The notes: a model not told the origin generated them from the sequence alone. A stretch of 64,000 bases of DNA from Antedon bifida (GCA_963402885.1 OY727093.1:17551036-17615035), one strand, 5' to 3'. Positions 24,240-37,199 are shown, counted from the first letter of the stretch. Program-made: numbers and translations.

Positions 24240-26905
24240 CAAACTCTGTTCGATTATTCAATCACGGTAATTTTCCAGAATAGCGTGTATCTGTATAACG
24301 TGCCATTACATTTGACTGATCTTATTGCATTCAAATTTATCTTAAAGAGATATTAATTTCGCAGAAGTACACACATGATTTTGACAGATAATTGAATTTG
24401 ATTTTTGAACAAGAAATTTGAGACTCATTTATGTGTGTGATGTCACTTAGAAACGTCTATTCGTTATTTTCGAGGTAAAAGTAATGACAGGCTGCAGTAT
24501 ACAATGTATATATTCTTTATCAATTTCTATTTAGATGGTAGTTCGATACTTCTTGATTACATTGGATATATGTTTTCAGATGAAAGACACATGGCTTATG
24601 AAAGTTATAAATCACATATGCTGTCAATTAGTTCATTTTATTTATATTTTTTTATTACAAAAAACATTTATTTCAATGACAATAAGTATACAATTATGAT
24701 TGAAAAGACAATTACTGGGTATCTTATATTATAAGGAACAGAATTTCATTTCGAAACGCAAAACCCCAAAGAAAAGGATAATAACAACAATTTTTCAGAA
24801 AAAGAAAACTGCTCTTATATTGTAAATTTCAATTATAATCTTAATATCATACAGCACCGCAGACATTATATCAACATACAGCTTGTATTTTAGTAAAGTA
24901 AAAATTAAATGTCAGTCAAACCTCATAAAAGATAAACAGTAGTTCACACAAATGTTCATAATAACAGAAATACATAAATAGTACGTTAAGAGTATGGGTA
25001 GATTTATGCCAAACGAGTGGCGTTTAAAAAAATATCAACTGCGCATGCTTATAAATGAGGAACGTTTCCAATAGCACACTGAGATTGCAGTGATGTGATA
25101 CAGTGCTTGTTTTCACATCTTTGCGAGGCCAAATGAAACGCTCTTCTACTGTACTATCAAACTTTATGTAATGTGCTCATATATGGACAGTGTAGACAGA
25201 GCTTACGAACAGCATAGGTCTATTCAATTAAAACTTTATTTATACTCGATATGTAAAAGATAACAGTAAAAATAAATAATGTGTGCTTCCAAAAAGAAAA
25301 AAATTTGAAAAAAAGTTCGAGGAAAAAACAAAACAAGAAAACAAATTACTACTATTTCATTTCAGGAAAGCTACATTAAAAAATGAGAAAAGCCTACTTA
25401 ACATATCCATTTCAGAATTCCCATATGTTTATGTAAGATAAATTTAAAATGCTTGCTAAAGAAAACTAGAATGAGCTTATTTTCATAGTAAAGTGTTTTG
25501 TAGGAAATTGTGTAGGAAATCATACAATCTGTCAATACCGCATAAGAATTAAAAATAGATTAGTATAAAAGCGTCCATGTTTTTGTTAATATATATTTTT
25601 TTTAGATTGTTATTATTTACTCGTAACTGTATATTATGTTTGTATACATGGTGATTGGTGATCCAAAGGCTGTATGCTAGTCCCTGTAAAAAGAACCGAT
25701 TAAACATTTTTTAATACAAAATGTTTACATTCATAGGGGATTTCCATCAGAGAAATACATGTATTGTAATATTGATTACCGATGTACTGTATGTATAGTA
25801 CATGTCTGTACATAAATAAAACGCTGAGTACAGAGGTTTGATTTAAATGAGAGGCTTTAATCTAACGATCGTCATAATTCAATCATACATTAATTGATTT
25901 TCAGGATACAAAAATGATAATTGTGTGCTTATTAGAACATTTACCGGATTAAAACGATGAATCTCAATTAATTAACTAATTAATCAGCTTAAAATACGTT
26001 CATACTACCAGTAATTGCGTCAAAACTCTTTCGAACTCTCAAGGGACGGGTAGATGACGCGATCATCTTGGGATATTATGCGTAGACGTGAATGGTGCAA
26101 CAATCTGTCTTCACAGTGCCATTAGTATTATGTCCATAATATTATTAGTTAATTCACTTTATTTATCTTCAGAATCCGTAAAGTTCTGTATCTTATAGAA
26201 AATATTCACCAAGGAAGGAGAAACAACTTCACTTTACAACTGCAAAAACTGTAATAATGTCGTTATTTACTACCAAAAATTGGATTTAAAAAATGTTTAC
26301 CCAATAAAAACTGTAATTTAAAGTAAAAAATTGGTTACATTTTCTGCCAGGGCTGTTGGTTAAATTTAACCTTTATTTTAATCTTTTCATAAAAAATGAA
26401 ATCGTTATTTTTGTTCGTTTCTATGGAAACGCAGAACTTCATTAAAACTGTGATTTGGCTTACTAAATGTATGAATTTATTAATATTTATTTTTTTTCTT
26501 TTTGGAAACAACGCATCTTTAGGTTAAATTCTACTATTTATAACATTTGTTTCGTATTATGGAATGTTTGCTTGTACCTGTATTCAGATCTTGTTTGCGT
26601 ATTTCCATTTTCCTGCACTCCATTCGAAAAGACACACAAGGGTATAGACTATATAAATAATAATGTATTTATTATTTTTGCCAATTAACATTTTTATGAT
26701 ATAGATTTATATATGCTATTAATCTTAAGATTTTGATTGAAGTTTATGATTGAAAATGTTTCAAGATAATCTTTAATTTAATTATGTTTTCAATGAAAAC
26801 CTTTGAAATATTTCGATTTAAATAAGATCTGATGTTTACATTTTTCAACTCACTAATGAATTTCTATGAATACCTTACAAATAATGAATGTTTAGGAGTG
26901 TGAAA
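24240..26905. other. No supportable gene
   Basis: Very AT-rich; open frames at 24504-24734 and 26467-26688 are compositional. A partial match to the 'CTCATATATGGACA' dispersed repeat lies near 25178-25192. Confidence 0.5.
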
Positions 26906-26909
26906 ATAA

Positions 26910-26974
26910 GGTGAAAAATGGAATTCTATTTTCACAAAGAGAAGCCAGAGTGAAAATAGAATTTCATTTTCACC
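26910..26974. repeat. Inverted repeat, 25-26 base arms
   Basis: The left arm (26910-26935, GGTGAAAAATGGAATTCTAT...) and the right arm (26950-26974) are complementary apart from one bulge and one mismatch, with a 14-base loop (AAAGAGAAGCCAGA). A small foldback element or transcribed hairpin. Confidence 0.8.
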
Positions 26975-27254
26975 GAATACTAGGAATTTAAAGTTGAGCA
27001 TCTATCTTTAGATATTGTAATAATACTTAGGAAACGAAATAATGAGGAGATTTTAAATGTCAGTGTTAATTGTAAAATTTAGATTTATTATGTAAACACT
27101 AGTAATGATATGTTTTCTATACATTGATGAATTGCAAGTCATTCTAAATATCTGAAATTACAGCCCTCTAAATTCAATCTTAATTAATTTAGGAAAAAAA
27201 ATACCAGCAGGTTTTATTTTTGTTGTCAAAAGTCAATCTAATGTTTCGTAAAAA

Positions 27255-27372
27255 GAAGGTGGCCTAGGGGAGGTGGCCACTTACGGGAGGTACGAAATGC
27301 AATAATTATATAGGAAGAACAAACGGGCTTTTGAAAGTGTGGCCGTTAAGGAAAGTGGTCGCTTATGGAGGT
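27255..27372. repeat. Minisatellite-like GTGGCC(A/G)CTTA-GGGAGGT
   Basis: GGTGGCCTAGGGGAGGTGGC, then CACTTACGGGAGGT, then GTGGCCGTTAAGGAAAGTGG and TCGCTTATGGAGGTTAAAC. These are three to four diverged units of one G-rich motif in AT-rich surroundings. Confidence 0.65.
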
Positions 27373-27379
27373 TAAACAG

Positions 27380-28788
27380 TTATGTAGACACATAGTTATG
27401 TACTTTACCAATTATGTAAGAAAATAAGAGGTTAGAATACAGTACTTTAATTTGGAACGGCAATCATTTTCTTACCAATCTATTTCTCATCGATCTATCT
27501 GGACATTCAATACATACCTTATCAAAACGATTATCACCAATAGTATCGATAGCTTAAATTATTACATTTTTGGTTTTCAATAGATTGCTTTAAGCTCAGG
27601 TTTGCATCTTTAGTTTATCGCTTATTCCGCCAATTTACAGAATGTACTGTATAGCATAAAAAGAACAAAGTAAATCAATGAGGTATGATTACCTAAATAT
27701 TATAACAAAAGTAACAGCCGAGAGGCTTTCCAAAAAGAAATGTTGCATACAATTAAGAGAAATATATATATATAAGAAAAATTACAATTACAAATTAAAA
27801 ATACAAAGAAAAGTTAGCTAAAGTTTTTCTGTTTGTAGGCCTACTAATTATTCCCATTTTAATCTTAGTTGATCTTCAAGTTCTGTCATTCCAATATTAT
27901 TTTTTTAAATTAATCTCTCTCGAATTGAAATAAAGTATATTTCACGTTCATATTACTATGCATGATCATAACTTTTACAAAACTCGCAACTTCAAATGTA
28001 TACGACCCAGTTCATGACAAAGAAATTGCACTATTAAACGTATCTGATCATGGTTTCATTTAGATTACAAGGTTCTACCGATGTAGGGTTTGTATTATTA
28101 TGTAGGCCTACATTTTCTTTATCGTTGCTATTGATGGATTATTGCTGTTTTGTTGGATACATGCCGACACAATGTTGATCACAAAGTTTAAAGTTCAATA
28201 AAGAAGTTTCGTATTGTAGACATATTTCCAGTGTTTCAATATATATATATATTCATACATTTTAACAACCCTGTGATCAGGTATCACAGCACATAAACAG
28301 AAATAAATATAAATTGTCAACTTTTCAAAAAGCTTTACAGATGTCTTTACATCGCATGACATACCGTACTCTATAACTTTCTCCATTTCATTAACACATT
28401 GCATATATATTTGCACAATTTTACCCTCAAGAATTTGAGTAATTCCTTACAACATTTTAGGCTGGCAATAACTTTCACTTCTATTATTAATTAAATTTCA
28501 TATAGTAATTACTTTTCTCTAATAATCTAATCTAATAATACTTTTCTAACTCATTTTCTTAATAATATTGTAATCATTACACTATTGTGTTAATATAAAT
28601 ATTTCAAATTCAAATATATAATTAATGCATGTTATCGCTGCCAAACTCTAAATTATGGTTTTAAAATGAACATTTAGAACAATTTACTTTTAAGTTAAGT
28701 GATATTCTACAATATGTGATGACTTATGTATGCTGATGATTAGAATTGGGACGATCCAACATAAATAAATAATAATTTGACTTAATAA
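27380..28788. other. No supportable gene
   Basis: AT-rich spacer with a short TA microsatellite near 28239-28252. Confidence 0.5.
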
Positions 28789-29049
28789 ATTGTATCTATA
28801 CTATGCACCAATTGGAAATTTTCATATAATTTATTGCTCGAGAACGGCAGCCAAACAACTTGCAATCGGTATGTCACAAACTCGTTATGCACATGCATAA
28901 TTAAGTCTAATCGCTGTCTCAAATCCGAAAATTCACAATTGATAAATCATTTCAAAGAAAAATATTCGAACCTGACCTTTGACATGTGTAAGTCAGACGA
29001 TGATATAGAAATAAGTAATTCATCGCAGGTGTTTTCACGCATCTTCTAG
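28789..29049 (+). other. Possible terminal coding exon, unrecognised
   Basis: This frame is open from 28789 to a stop at 29047-29049. It is richer in CpG and more evenly coded than its surroundings. It reads QTTCNRYVTNSLCTCIIKSN, then RCLKSENSQLINHFKEKY, and ends in an acidic stretch (KSDDDIE) before SSQVFSRIF. The cysteine spacing C-x8-C-x-C-x6-C resembles the second half of the peptide family at 470 and 54400, but signal peptide, CxCP and PP are all missing. No ATG starts it, so it would need an upstream exon. An acceptor-like AG at 28841-28842 is weak. It could be chance. Confidence 0.22.
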
Positions 29050-29770
29050 TCTTGTTAATGTGATCATTTTGTAAATCGTTCTTATTTACACCACTTAGAA
29101 TTAAGCATACCTACTCAACTGTTAATCTAAGACAATTACTTCGGTGATTAAATTCATTGTTGCCACACTTGGCTATTCTCCCGTACGGAAACTGAAACAC
29201 CGGATCTATTCCAACTGATGGAATTACAGATCGCCTACCATTCAATTCTACTTATAATTTCGCAGAAATAACGATTAGGAAACACATTAAAGTTCTTGAA
29301 TTACATCGTTCAATATTGAAGTATTAACAAATTAAGAACTTAATTATCAAACCTATTTTGCTTAATGTAATTAGGCCTATGTAATTTTAACATCGCAGTC
29401 ACGTTGCCTTAATCCGTAACCTTTGTGTTAAAGTACAAATTTACAATATAAACATGTAAAACAAAACATTGTAACCAAATAGTAGTAAGTAACTAAACAT
29501 AATACTTGGGGGAGAGAGCGATATGTTATAGTGTGACAAGGTATCGGTCGATCTGCTTATTTGCGTCATTAGGAAAGATGTTTTACTCATCCTAAAGCCG
29601 TCGGTACACAAATCTCATTTCTAATGTGCCTGTTACGTAAGGTTAGGGTATGGATATTATACTATGAGATACACGTGAAACAGATATTCCTATGATACTG
29701 GAGAAATCTAGATACAGTACCGAGAATTGGGTATCTGGTAGGACCGTCATATGCACTACACTGTGCCTTT
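29050..29770. other. No supportable gene
   Basis: AT-rich spacer before the 21-base minisatellite. Confidence 0.5.
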
Positions 29771-29777
29771 CGTGGGT

Positions 29778-29890
29778 CCGTACAAGGGCTAATCCGTTCC
29801 GTACAAGGGCTAATCCACTCCGTACCAGGGCTAATCCGTTCCGTACCAGGGCTAATCCGTTCCGTACCAGGGCTAATCCGTTCCGTACCA
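29778..29890. repeat. 21-base minisatellite, five copies plus a partial
   Basis: Unit CCGTACCAGGGCTAATCCGT(T) at 29778, 29799, 29820, 29841 and 29862, then a partial unit. The last three are identical; the first two have ACAAG for ACCAG. Because 21 is a multiple of three, several frames stay open through it (7-residue repeats such as RTRANPF), so those frames are not evidence of a gene. Confidence 0.95.
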
Positions 29891-30214
29891 AGTTTCATAT
29901 TCATGAACACGATTTATAAGCCTAATAAGTTATACATTTACATACACTCAAACTACCATCGGTTACAATTAACTGATAATGAGTGTGTGTCATATTTCTC
30001 TACGGTATTCCTGGCAATCATGCTATTTAATGATAGGCCTATGTTGTGATATTTTTCTTTTATCAACATTGAATTGATAATTCCTGTTTATAATGTAAAT
30101 TTTTAAACATATAACAATCAATTGTGTTTTTTTTCTCTTTAAAAAAATATTAAATAGATGTTTGGAATAAAGGCAGATAATAATTATAAAACCTGCACAT
30201 GTGGGTGAACTATT

Positions 30215-30572
30215 TATATATATATATATATAAACACATCAGGCATAGAACATTAATTCTAAACCGCCCGGTGATATACTGAAATTTAATTAATTAATAT
30301 GAAACGATAAAGATGAGGAAATGTGTGAGAATGAGAAAAACCGAGACTCGAACCCGGAACCTTCTGCTTGATATGCAGATGTTCTAACCATTAGACCACT
30401 GGGGCTTTCATGGTATTGTTCAAACTCGATTGAAAGCGACTCTTTAACACTCTCGGCGTGGTACGGCGGAACAGCACTAGTCCTTTAAATGTACGCACGC
30501 GCACCAGAGATCAAATTGATACGCCCTCATCTTTCAGTATTTTATTCACGAAGAGATACTTTTTTTTTTTAA
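30215..30572 (-). mobile_element. tRNA-derived SINE, copy D (longest copy)
   Basis: Contains the whole known layout: a TA run, AAACACATCAGGCATAGAAC, AACCGCCCGGTGATATACTG, GATGAGGAAATGTGTGAGAA, the tRNA head on the minus strand, TTTCATGGTATTGTTCAAAC, CGACTCTTTAACACTCTCGG, and the tail CCAGAGATCAAATTGATACG. The tRNA lacks the CCCCAA side of the acceptor (AGAAAAACCGAGACTCGAA). It still has the anticodon stem CTTCTGCTTGATATGCAGAT seen on the plus strand. Copy E follows in the same orientation directly after GAAGAGATACTTTT, so the two are head-to-tail. Confidence 0.8.
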
Positions 30573-30573
30573 A

Positions 30574-30725
30574 GAGATACTTTTATTTATATAAACACAT
30601 CAGGCATAGAACGGTAATTCTTTTTAATTTAATTAATTAATTTATATATATAAAAAATATAAAAGATAAAGATGAGGAAATCTGTGAGAATGAGAAAAAG
30701 CCCCAACCGAGATTCGAACCCGGAA
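30574..30725 (-). mobile_element. tRNA-derived SINE, copy E (truncated)
   Basis: Begins AGATACTTTTATTTATATAA, lacks the ACCGCCCGG block, continues AAAGATGAGGAAATCTGTGA and GCCCCAACCGAGATTCGAAC, and breaks off after CCCGGA, inside the T arm. This is near the point where copy B also ends. Confidence 0.8.
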
Positions 30726-30729
30726 ATTT

Positions 30730-32955
30730 GCAAATTTATATATTTTGATTTGTTTGGCATAACATAGACTTGTTTCGCATATCTCATAGTATCCATAACC
30801 ATAGATCCATAGAATCCATAGCAAATAATTTAAAACGCATATCATGGTCATTTCTATAATGTCAATAACTTAACCTTAAAATTATTTAGAAATAATTGTA
30901 ACAACGATGTTGAGTAATCCGTATAACGGGAAAGGCTATGATATGCGAAACAAATTAAGATATAGTAAGAGAATCTAATGATATTCTAATATAGATTTTG
31001 ATACATTAAAACATCATTTTTTGGTCGGTAGTGTCAAAGTCGTAATATTGTAATTTATAGACAGGTAGTTTTGGTATTAGCAACGAGCCGTTAATAAATA
31101 ACTCATTCGATATAGGGCGGGTTGATCTACGAAATTGGAAAAGAGAAAATATAAAACACCTCCCAGTTATGTTCAATACACCCTTCAGGAAACGACGATC
31201 ATTGGAGCGATGACGTAAAATAAATTAATTGAGTTGTTTCTACGGTCCATTGATACGAAACGAAGACTGACATTCAGTGAATAAAAAACACAACAATTAA
31301 TGACGTCAGATTATCAATGGCGCGAATAATACCAAAAACACGTACCCAATGGACTTCAAATAAATGCCGAAGAAAAGGAATCTACAAATAGACTTATATC
31401 ATCCAACTATAGATTACACTGAAACGTAACAAAATTTCCAAAGAAGATAATTATAACTTGTAAAATAAGGTTTACTGTGGAAGACGTAGCCTAATAACAA
31501 AAACGTCGTTAGAAAACATACGTATCGCAAACCTTACTGTAGGCCTAATAGTTTTTTTCGATATGCAAACCAAATTGTGTGTGATTTATTAAGTTTATTT
31601 TAAAAAAGAGTATACAAAGCAAATGTGTAACCACATTCTAAATAACTTACAAGACTATCAGTGTAGAAACCAGCTGAACATTTTCTTTATGCAATTTTAT
31701 AAAAATATCACTGTAAAAATTTTGTAAAAAATTGTTTGTGAATCCTATTAATGTTATACCTTGTATGTCTATTTGAACCTAATCACAGAAATACCGTGTA
31801 TTAAACATTTAATACAGCTAGACTCGTTTCTAGATTACTTGCGATAGTCAGTTAGACTCTATCTAGTGAACAGCTGCAGAATCGGGTAGAATTTCGTATC
31901 TTTCTATCTACCATTTTGTTTTAAAAAGCATATTCAATAATAGTTGTTTTGATTTCAATTTGTAAAATATATTGGGTTCTCACCAGGGTTGAAAATAATT
32001 GCATTTTGCATTGAATGAGCTTCATAAATAAATTTGAATGGCTTGTATTATTTTACGGCAAGTTTCTTTGATTTACCGCAGTCGAAAATAAGTGGTGGTC
32101 GTTATCAATTGTAGCAAAGGCTTATAATACATAAAACACGGAGCTACTATTATGCTATAGAAATGCAATCCGTGAAATGTGTTGCTATAAAATAAATAAT
32201 TTATAAATGAAAAACAGTCCGCGAGCATAACAAGTCGCCAAACCGAAATGAGAACTATGGTATATATCTCAACAAGAAAAAAACGATATCAATCAAAAAC
32301 TTGATAAATAATACATTTAGGCCTATAATATTCAATAACATAATTTGACATTATTTATTACGGTATACTTCAATAAAGTAACACTTTCAGACAAAAAGAA
32401 AGTACGTTAACATCTTCCATTCCTACGCCCTTACTGTATGACCTTCTGTCAGCCAGCATACTTAATTGAGTGCTCAATTCATTGACCCAAAGAGCTATTG
32501 ACTAAGATATAAAAATACTAGAGAGTCAATCATTTTGCACTTTTTCGTCAGTCACATATGACGGCATGCATAATTTGACGCGTGCGTTCCCAGCTGACTT
32601 CTACTGCACCACATTGCCCTAATAATACAATAATTACGAAGTATTTTAAATCCCATTTTGTTACCTTCCATTTTCAGCAAGAAACAAAATTAACCCTTCG
32701 GAAAAAAGAATGTACGATATGAATGCCTTTCTAGCAACACAAACACCGACCTGGACGATTGATCTCTGACGCGTAATTATATTAATATACATAGCAAAAT
32801 CACAAGATTTTTCTTTATGTACATGTAGCAGTTTGTAATAAACGTGTGAATGCCAAAAGAATTTTAAAAAATAGATATTAGAAGTTATTACGAAAATTGT
32901 AGAATTTTTCTGAAACATTCAGTTTAATCCATTGTTACACATTACAGCTCGTGCA
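30730..32955. other. No supportable gene
   Basis: AT-rich. The minus-strand frames at 30642-30851 and 32661-32918 carry no motif. Nothing else stands out. Confidence 0.5.
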
Positions 32956-32959
32956 TGGA

Positions 32960-33146
32960 TAGGGAGCTTTCGATTACGGCCAACCTAGGTCAGATCAATC
33001 GATGTGCCGTCGTCGGTCGTCGTCTGAATTTAGGAATCTATCAAACATGTGCGAGTGAAGAAACACGTTCCAATATCTCAGCGAGAGCACAATGAAAACA
33101 ACATTACGTATTTTGGCCATCGTCGTTGAAGATCGGAAGCTCCCTA
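32960..33146. mobile_element. MITE-like element with TAGGGAGCTTTCGAT termini, copy 1
   Basis: TAGGGAGCTTTCGAT (32960-32974) is matched at the other end by ATCGGAAGCTCCCTA (33132-33146), with one mismatch. A TA is present at both edges, as a TA target duplication would give. The interior (GCCAACCTAGGTCAGATCAA, ATCAAACATGTGCG) matches 49941-50166. It encodes nothing. Confidence 0.75.
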
Positions 33147-33149
33147 TTA

Positions 33150-35160
33150 ATAGAGATCTATTCCTTGCAGCTATTGAGTATAACAGTCATTCCCCATACA
33201 CACACCCGAACCGATGGAAGCGTTCCCGTCATGGTCACACCCTGGGTTATGGGCATCTAGATTATCTTAATTGAATAATTTAAACCGTCTCAATTGTATA
33301 TAAATCAAAGTTACAATTGAAAGAAAGTTGTATAGCTTGATAAACTCGAGTAAACACTTCAGAAGAAGACGGTTACAAGAACAGTAACATTATTTGATAG
33401 TATGTATCAAATGCTGAAACCTGATGTGTAGAACATTACAATGTTCATCTTAAAATGCGAAGTCATTTTGAAATCACGTAATACGATACGCATAATATAT
33501 GAATGGAAAAAATAAGACACTATACTACTGTACGATTACGAAAGACATTTTCGGGAATTTAGTGTTAGGCTCTATCTAATTTTATGTGACAAAACGTGTT
33601 AGTGATGACATCATCGTTTCCATATATGGGCATATCACATTTGATGACAGATGGGAAATTACAATACAATTTTGTACACTTCAATTCTATACCTTTAAAA
33701 ATACAAATTAGCAAACTGTTGGTTTGGAAAAAAGAACATTTCAAATAACTTATTACTACAAACCAGATGAACATTTTCAATCATTCTCCATTATACTTTG
33801 ATGATTATACAAGGGCTTACTCGGAAAATTGTTTAATCAACAATAATAACCAAAATAATTCTGAAACTATCATTGGATTTCTAATTTGTTTGTTATTATT
33901 ATACTGATTTATTTAAAGAAAAGAAACCTGCGTAATAAGAAAAATGTACGTACATTCAGAAATAGAAAGTATAAATGTCAAAACGGTAATAAAAGTCTAC
34001 AAACTATCTACATCGTTAAACAATCTTATGATATTGTAATTTTGAAAATTGTTCTCATTTTAAATATTAATCTTAATTGCAATTGTTCTTATAAGTTGTA
34101 ATTTTCAAATAGGTCTACATGTTGTTTTTATAGAGTTTAAAGATATTCAGTTATGATAGTATATAAAATTCATATTACCATATTGCCATTTATTAAGATA
34201 TGTACCCAAAAGCTAGTAATTTGATGTTGTAAATTTCCCAAGCTGATTTGTACATCTGAAGGCTTGAATTTGATTAAAACTAAAACTATGAGATTTCATT
34301 ATTAAAGGTTATTTAAAAGCAGGTTAATTGAAATAGACAGTTCACGCAACTTGTCTACTGAAAATCAGAAAGCCTAAAACATTGTGTGAACAATAATAAT
34401 ATAGTAAATGTTTGAAGCATAATTTAGGAGAATTTACGCTTTCTTTTCTAGGTTATTCGAGCAAAATTGATGAATTAGTCTAGAGTTGTTGCTCCTTTCA
34501 CGTTTTTGCCTCATACAGAAGTTATTGATGATAACATCAAAGTAAAGCGAAAAGTGAAAAATGATTTAGTGAATCATATTATAAACAAGACAACTAATAG
34601 AAAATATTATTATTCCATAATTCATTGAAATTGAATCCTGTCATTTCATATAGAAAATCAGCTACTATATTGTAATTCATTATTTTTTTTAATAAATGAG
34701 CGTGTCGTGGTCTATTACTACTTAAAATCAAACATTGTCAAATATTTTTACACACACAAAATCTTTGCAACCAAATGGAGTCTTGTGAGATAACATAGCA
34801 TTACGTTATTCTTTTATAATAATCAATGTAATTCATCCCTAGATCAGAACATAATGTGCTAGCATTATCGCCTAAACTGACTTTGAAGATCATTTTATGA
34901 ATGAATTATAAATGAAAGGGCTATATGAACTTTTACCACTGTTAATGCAACTTCAGTTTATTATGTATAATATTATGCACAACTACATTGTGAAAGGCCT
35001 CGAACCTAGATTAGATCGACAGTTTACATAATAATCATGTTTCTATTTCCGGCTCTGTGTCCCTTCTCAAAATCATGTTTTCTCTTCCTTTCCATCTGTC
35101 ATCTATGGTGTACAATTTCCGTCAGAATGTATTGCACAGAACAACAGAATGTGATTTGTT
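33150..35160. other. No supportable gene
   Basis: AT-rich. It holds a short match to the dispersed hairpin repeat (GTGATGACATCATCGTTTCC, then ATATATGGGCATATCAC) at 33601-33640. Confidence 0.5.
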
Positions 35161-35162
35161 GT

Positions 35163-35280
35163 AATAATAATAATAATATTTATTCGGCAAAAGTTCATAA
35201 AAGTACATTTTACAATTCATCTTGCCAGGAGCAAGTAATAGGCATGAGCCCAAACAGAAAACTGCTCTTACTGTTGTGAC
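35163..35280 (-). mobile_element. LINE 3' end with ATT-type tail
   Basis: On the minus strand: GGGCTCATGCCTATTACTTG, then TTGTAAAATGTACTTTTATG, then GAATAAATATTATTATTATT. A 3' UTR ending in AATAAA and a short ATT repeat is typical of CR1/L2-like insertions. No coding part is left. Confidence 0.5.
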
Positions 35281-35289
35281 ATTTTAATG

Positions 35290-36130
35290 TAATGTTATGT
35301 GGTGGAAAGTAACATGACAACTACTACGATTCATTATTGGAAATAATTTGTTTGGGGGGTTAATGAAACAGTATAAAAATTGATAAAATATATATCTTAT
35401 TATAGAAAGATTGAAAAAAAAATGAAACAGGTAAAAGTTATATGCCATCTCACCAAATAATCTCAATCATTTCTCCAACAAATGAATGAGTAATTACTTT
35501 AATATCTTGACCAACAAATTCTTGTTCTTGAAGTTTGGGTGAAAAGGTCCACCTACTTGACGCGATGTTACAACCAAACATCTGCCTTCTTTATTCAGTG
35601 GCATAGATTTTGTCAACCTCAAGTTATTAAGCATTGTAAACAACGTTTTCAACAATTATCGTCATGTTTTCCCCGTTATTTTGCTATATTATTCAAGTTA
35701 CGAATTGTAGTGACCAATGGTAGTGACCTGTTTTACTTTGTGTTAAAACGTGAGTATGGTGTTCATATAAGCTGAATATGTGACTAACGTGTTACAAGAT
35801 ACGTGTTCAACCGTAAGCATTTTACCACCAAAATGGGAAAATACATACATGCTAATGTATGCATGAACGTACAGACAGCGACAGGGCGTACTAATGCGGA
35901 TGTGTCTTATAAATACAAACAATATGCTTTTATTTCCCACAAAATGTAACTGGGTTGAGAAAGCGTGGAATTAGTTCGTATTCTGAAATCAGGCAATTCA
36001 CCTATTTCCTCTCCTGTGTCCCAAATGTCAGTAACACAACGGTGATGCGTAACTTAAGAAAGTCATTCGTGTGAATTACAACGATGCGATAACGGCCGCA
36101 ATCTACAATGAATGAGGATTGAGTGTGAGT
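35290..36130. other. No supportable gene
   Basis: The plus-strand frame 35539-35775 and minus-strand frame 35743-35940 show no recognisable domain. A 'TACATACATGCTAATGTATG' hairpin-like word lies at 35842-35861. Confidence 0.45.
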
Positions 36131-36136
36131 GCATGT

Positions 36137-36905
36137 ATTATATAACACCTAAATAAATTCCTGGCATTTAATTGGACGATTGTGGGTCACATGGCGTACA
36201 ATAGTACACTCTGTTAAACGATCGTTTAATAGTACCTTTTTTCGTGTACGAAAACAAATTTCTTTTCGTGTTTGGAATTTTTTTTTATACTATTGCTTTT
36301 GAAATACAACAGCGCCACATATTTTGTACTTTCGCCGCGATTTGAATGTTATGACTGTTTACGCGATGGAAGTACATTTTTGGAGAGATATATATGTACC
36401 AAATAAGATCAAAAAAGAATTTAAATTAGCTTTAGATCGGAAAAACATAATTAGTTCCAGTTGCCTGTCGAAGTTTCGTATTTGGTATCTGCCTTTCAGC
36501 CTAGCTAGTGTTAGTATTAGGCTAGGCCTAGGCGTTATAGCCTTGCTAGGCCTAGGATTGTTTGGTCGTTTATTGACATAATTAACACTACAGTAGGAGT
36601 GTTGATAAAATCCATATAAATATAATAGTTAATATATTATTAAAAACCAAATGTTACTGTTTTAATCAATGTGAATCATTTGTCAAATGCAGGCCTTAGG
36701 CTAGGCCTACATTTTATTTGATTCAAATAACAGGAATCTATTTAGATGTTATATAAAACAAATAATGAATGTTTTATATTCGTGTAATGGTACAACTAAT
36801 GGAATTTGGTGATGAAAGGTTAAATATCAACTCGGCTTCGTTCATCATTCACTCATGCCATTATGTGTACCATTACACTCATAAACATTCATTATTTGTA
36901 TATTA
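36137..36905 (+). repeat. Long dispersed repeat, copy 2, with inverted-repeat tail
   Basis: Shares ordered blocks with 5856-6345. It extends further: AATAATGAATGTTTTATATT, then CGTGTAATGGTAC (36760-36793) is complementary to GTACCATTACACTCATAAAC, then ATTCATTAT (36868-36897). The tail is therefore a foldback around about 75 bases. This copy also carries several AGGCCTAGG words and an open frame at 36324-36581 with no motif. Confidence 0.7.
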
Positions 36906-37199
36906 TTTAATGTTAGTAATTGAAACTTGCAGGCTTCAAATAATTATTTTTAATTACTTGAATCTCGCGAGAGGGCGCAAATCCGGAAGTGGCTTTGAGT
37001 CCTAGTCCTTAGTTGAACTTGAATGATTGCGATCAATCAATTTTGTCGTGCTAAAAAACAATACCGTAGAGTTCGAATATAATCTTATCAAAGCTACAAT
37101 TCCCAGAATATCTGAGATAGCCGGCGTAGGTATTCGAGACGGTTATTTTCACAAAATGTTTTGAATTGTGTCCGCCTATCTCAGAATTCAGTCAGATGA

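Noticed and set aside
29643-29919. Three overlapping open frames of 75-82 codons
   Set aside because: They are all produced by the 21-base minisatellite, whose length keeps any frame open.
35539-35775. 78-codon frame with basic and aromatic residues
   Set aside because: No start context, splice signal or motif; composition is not clearly different from surroundings.
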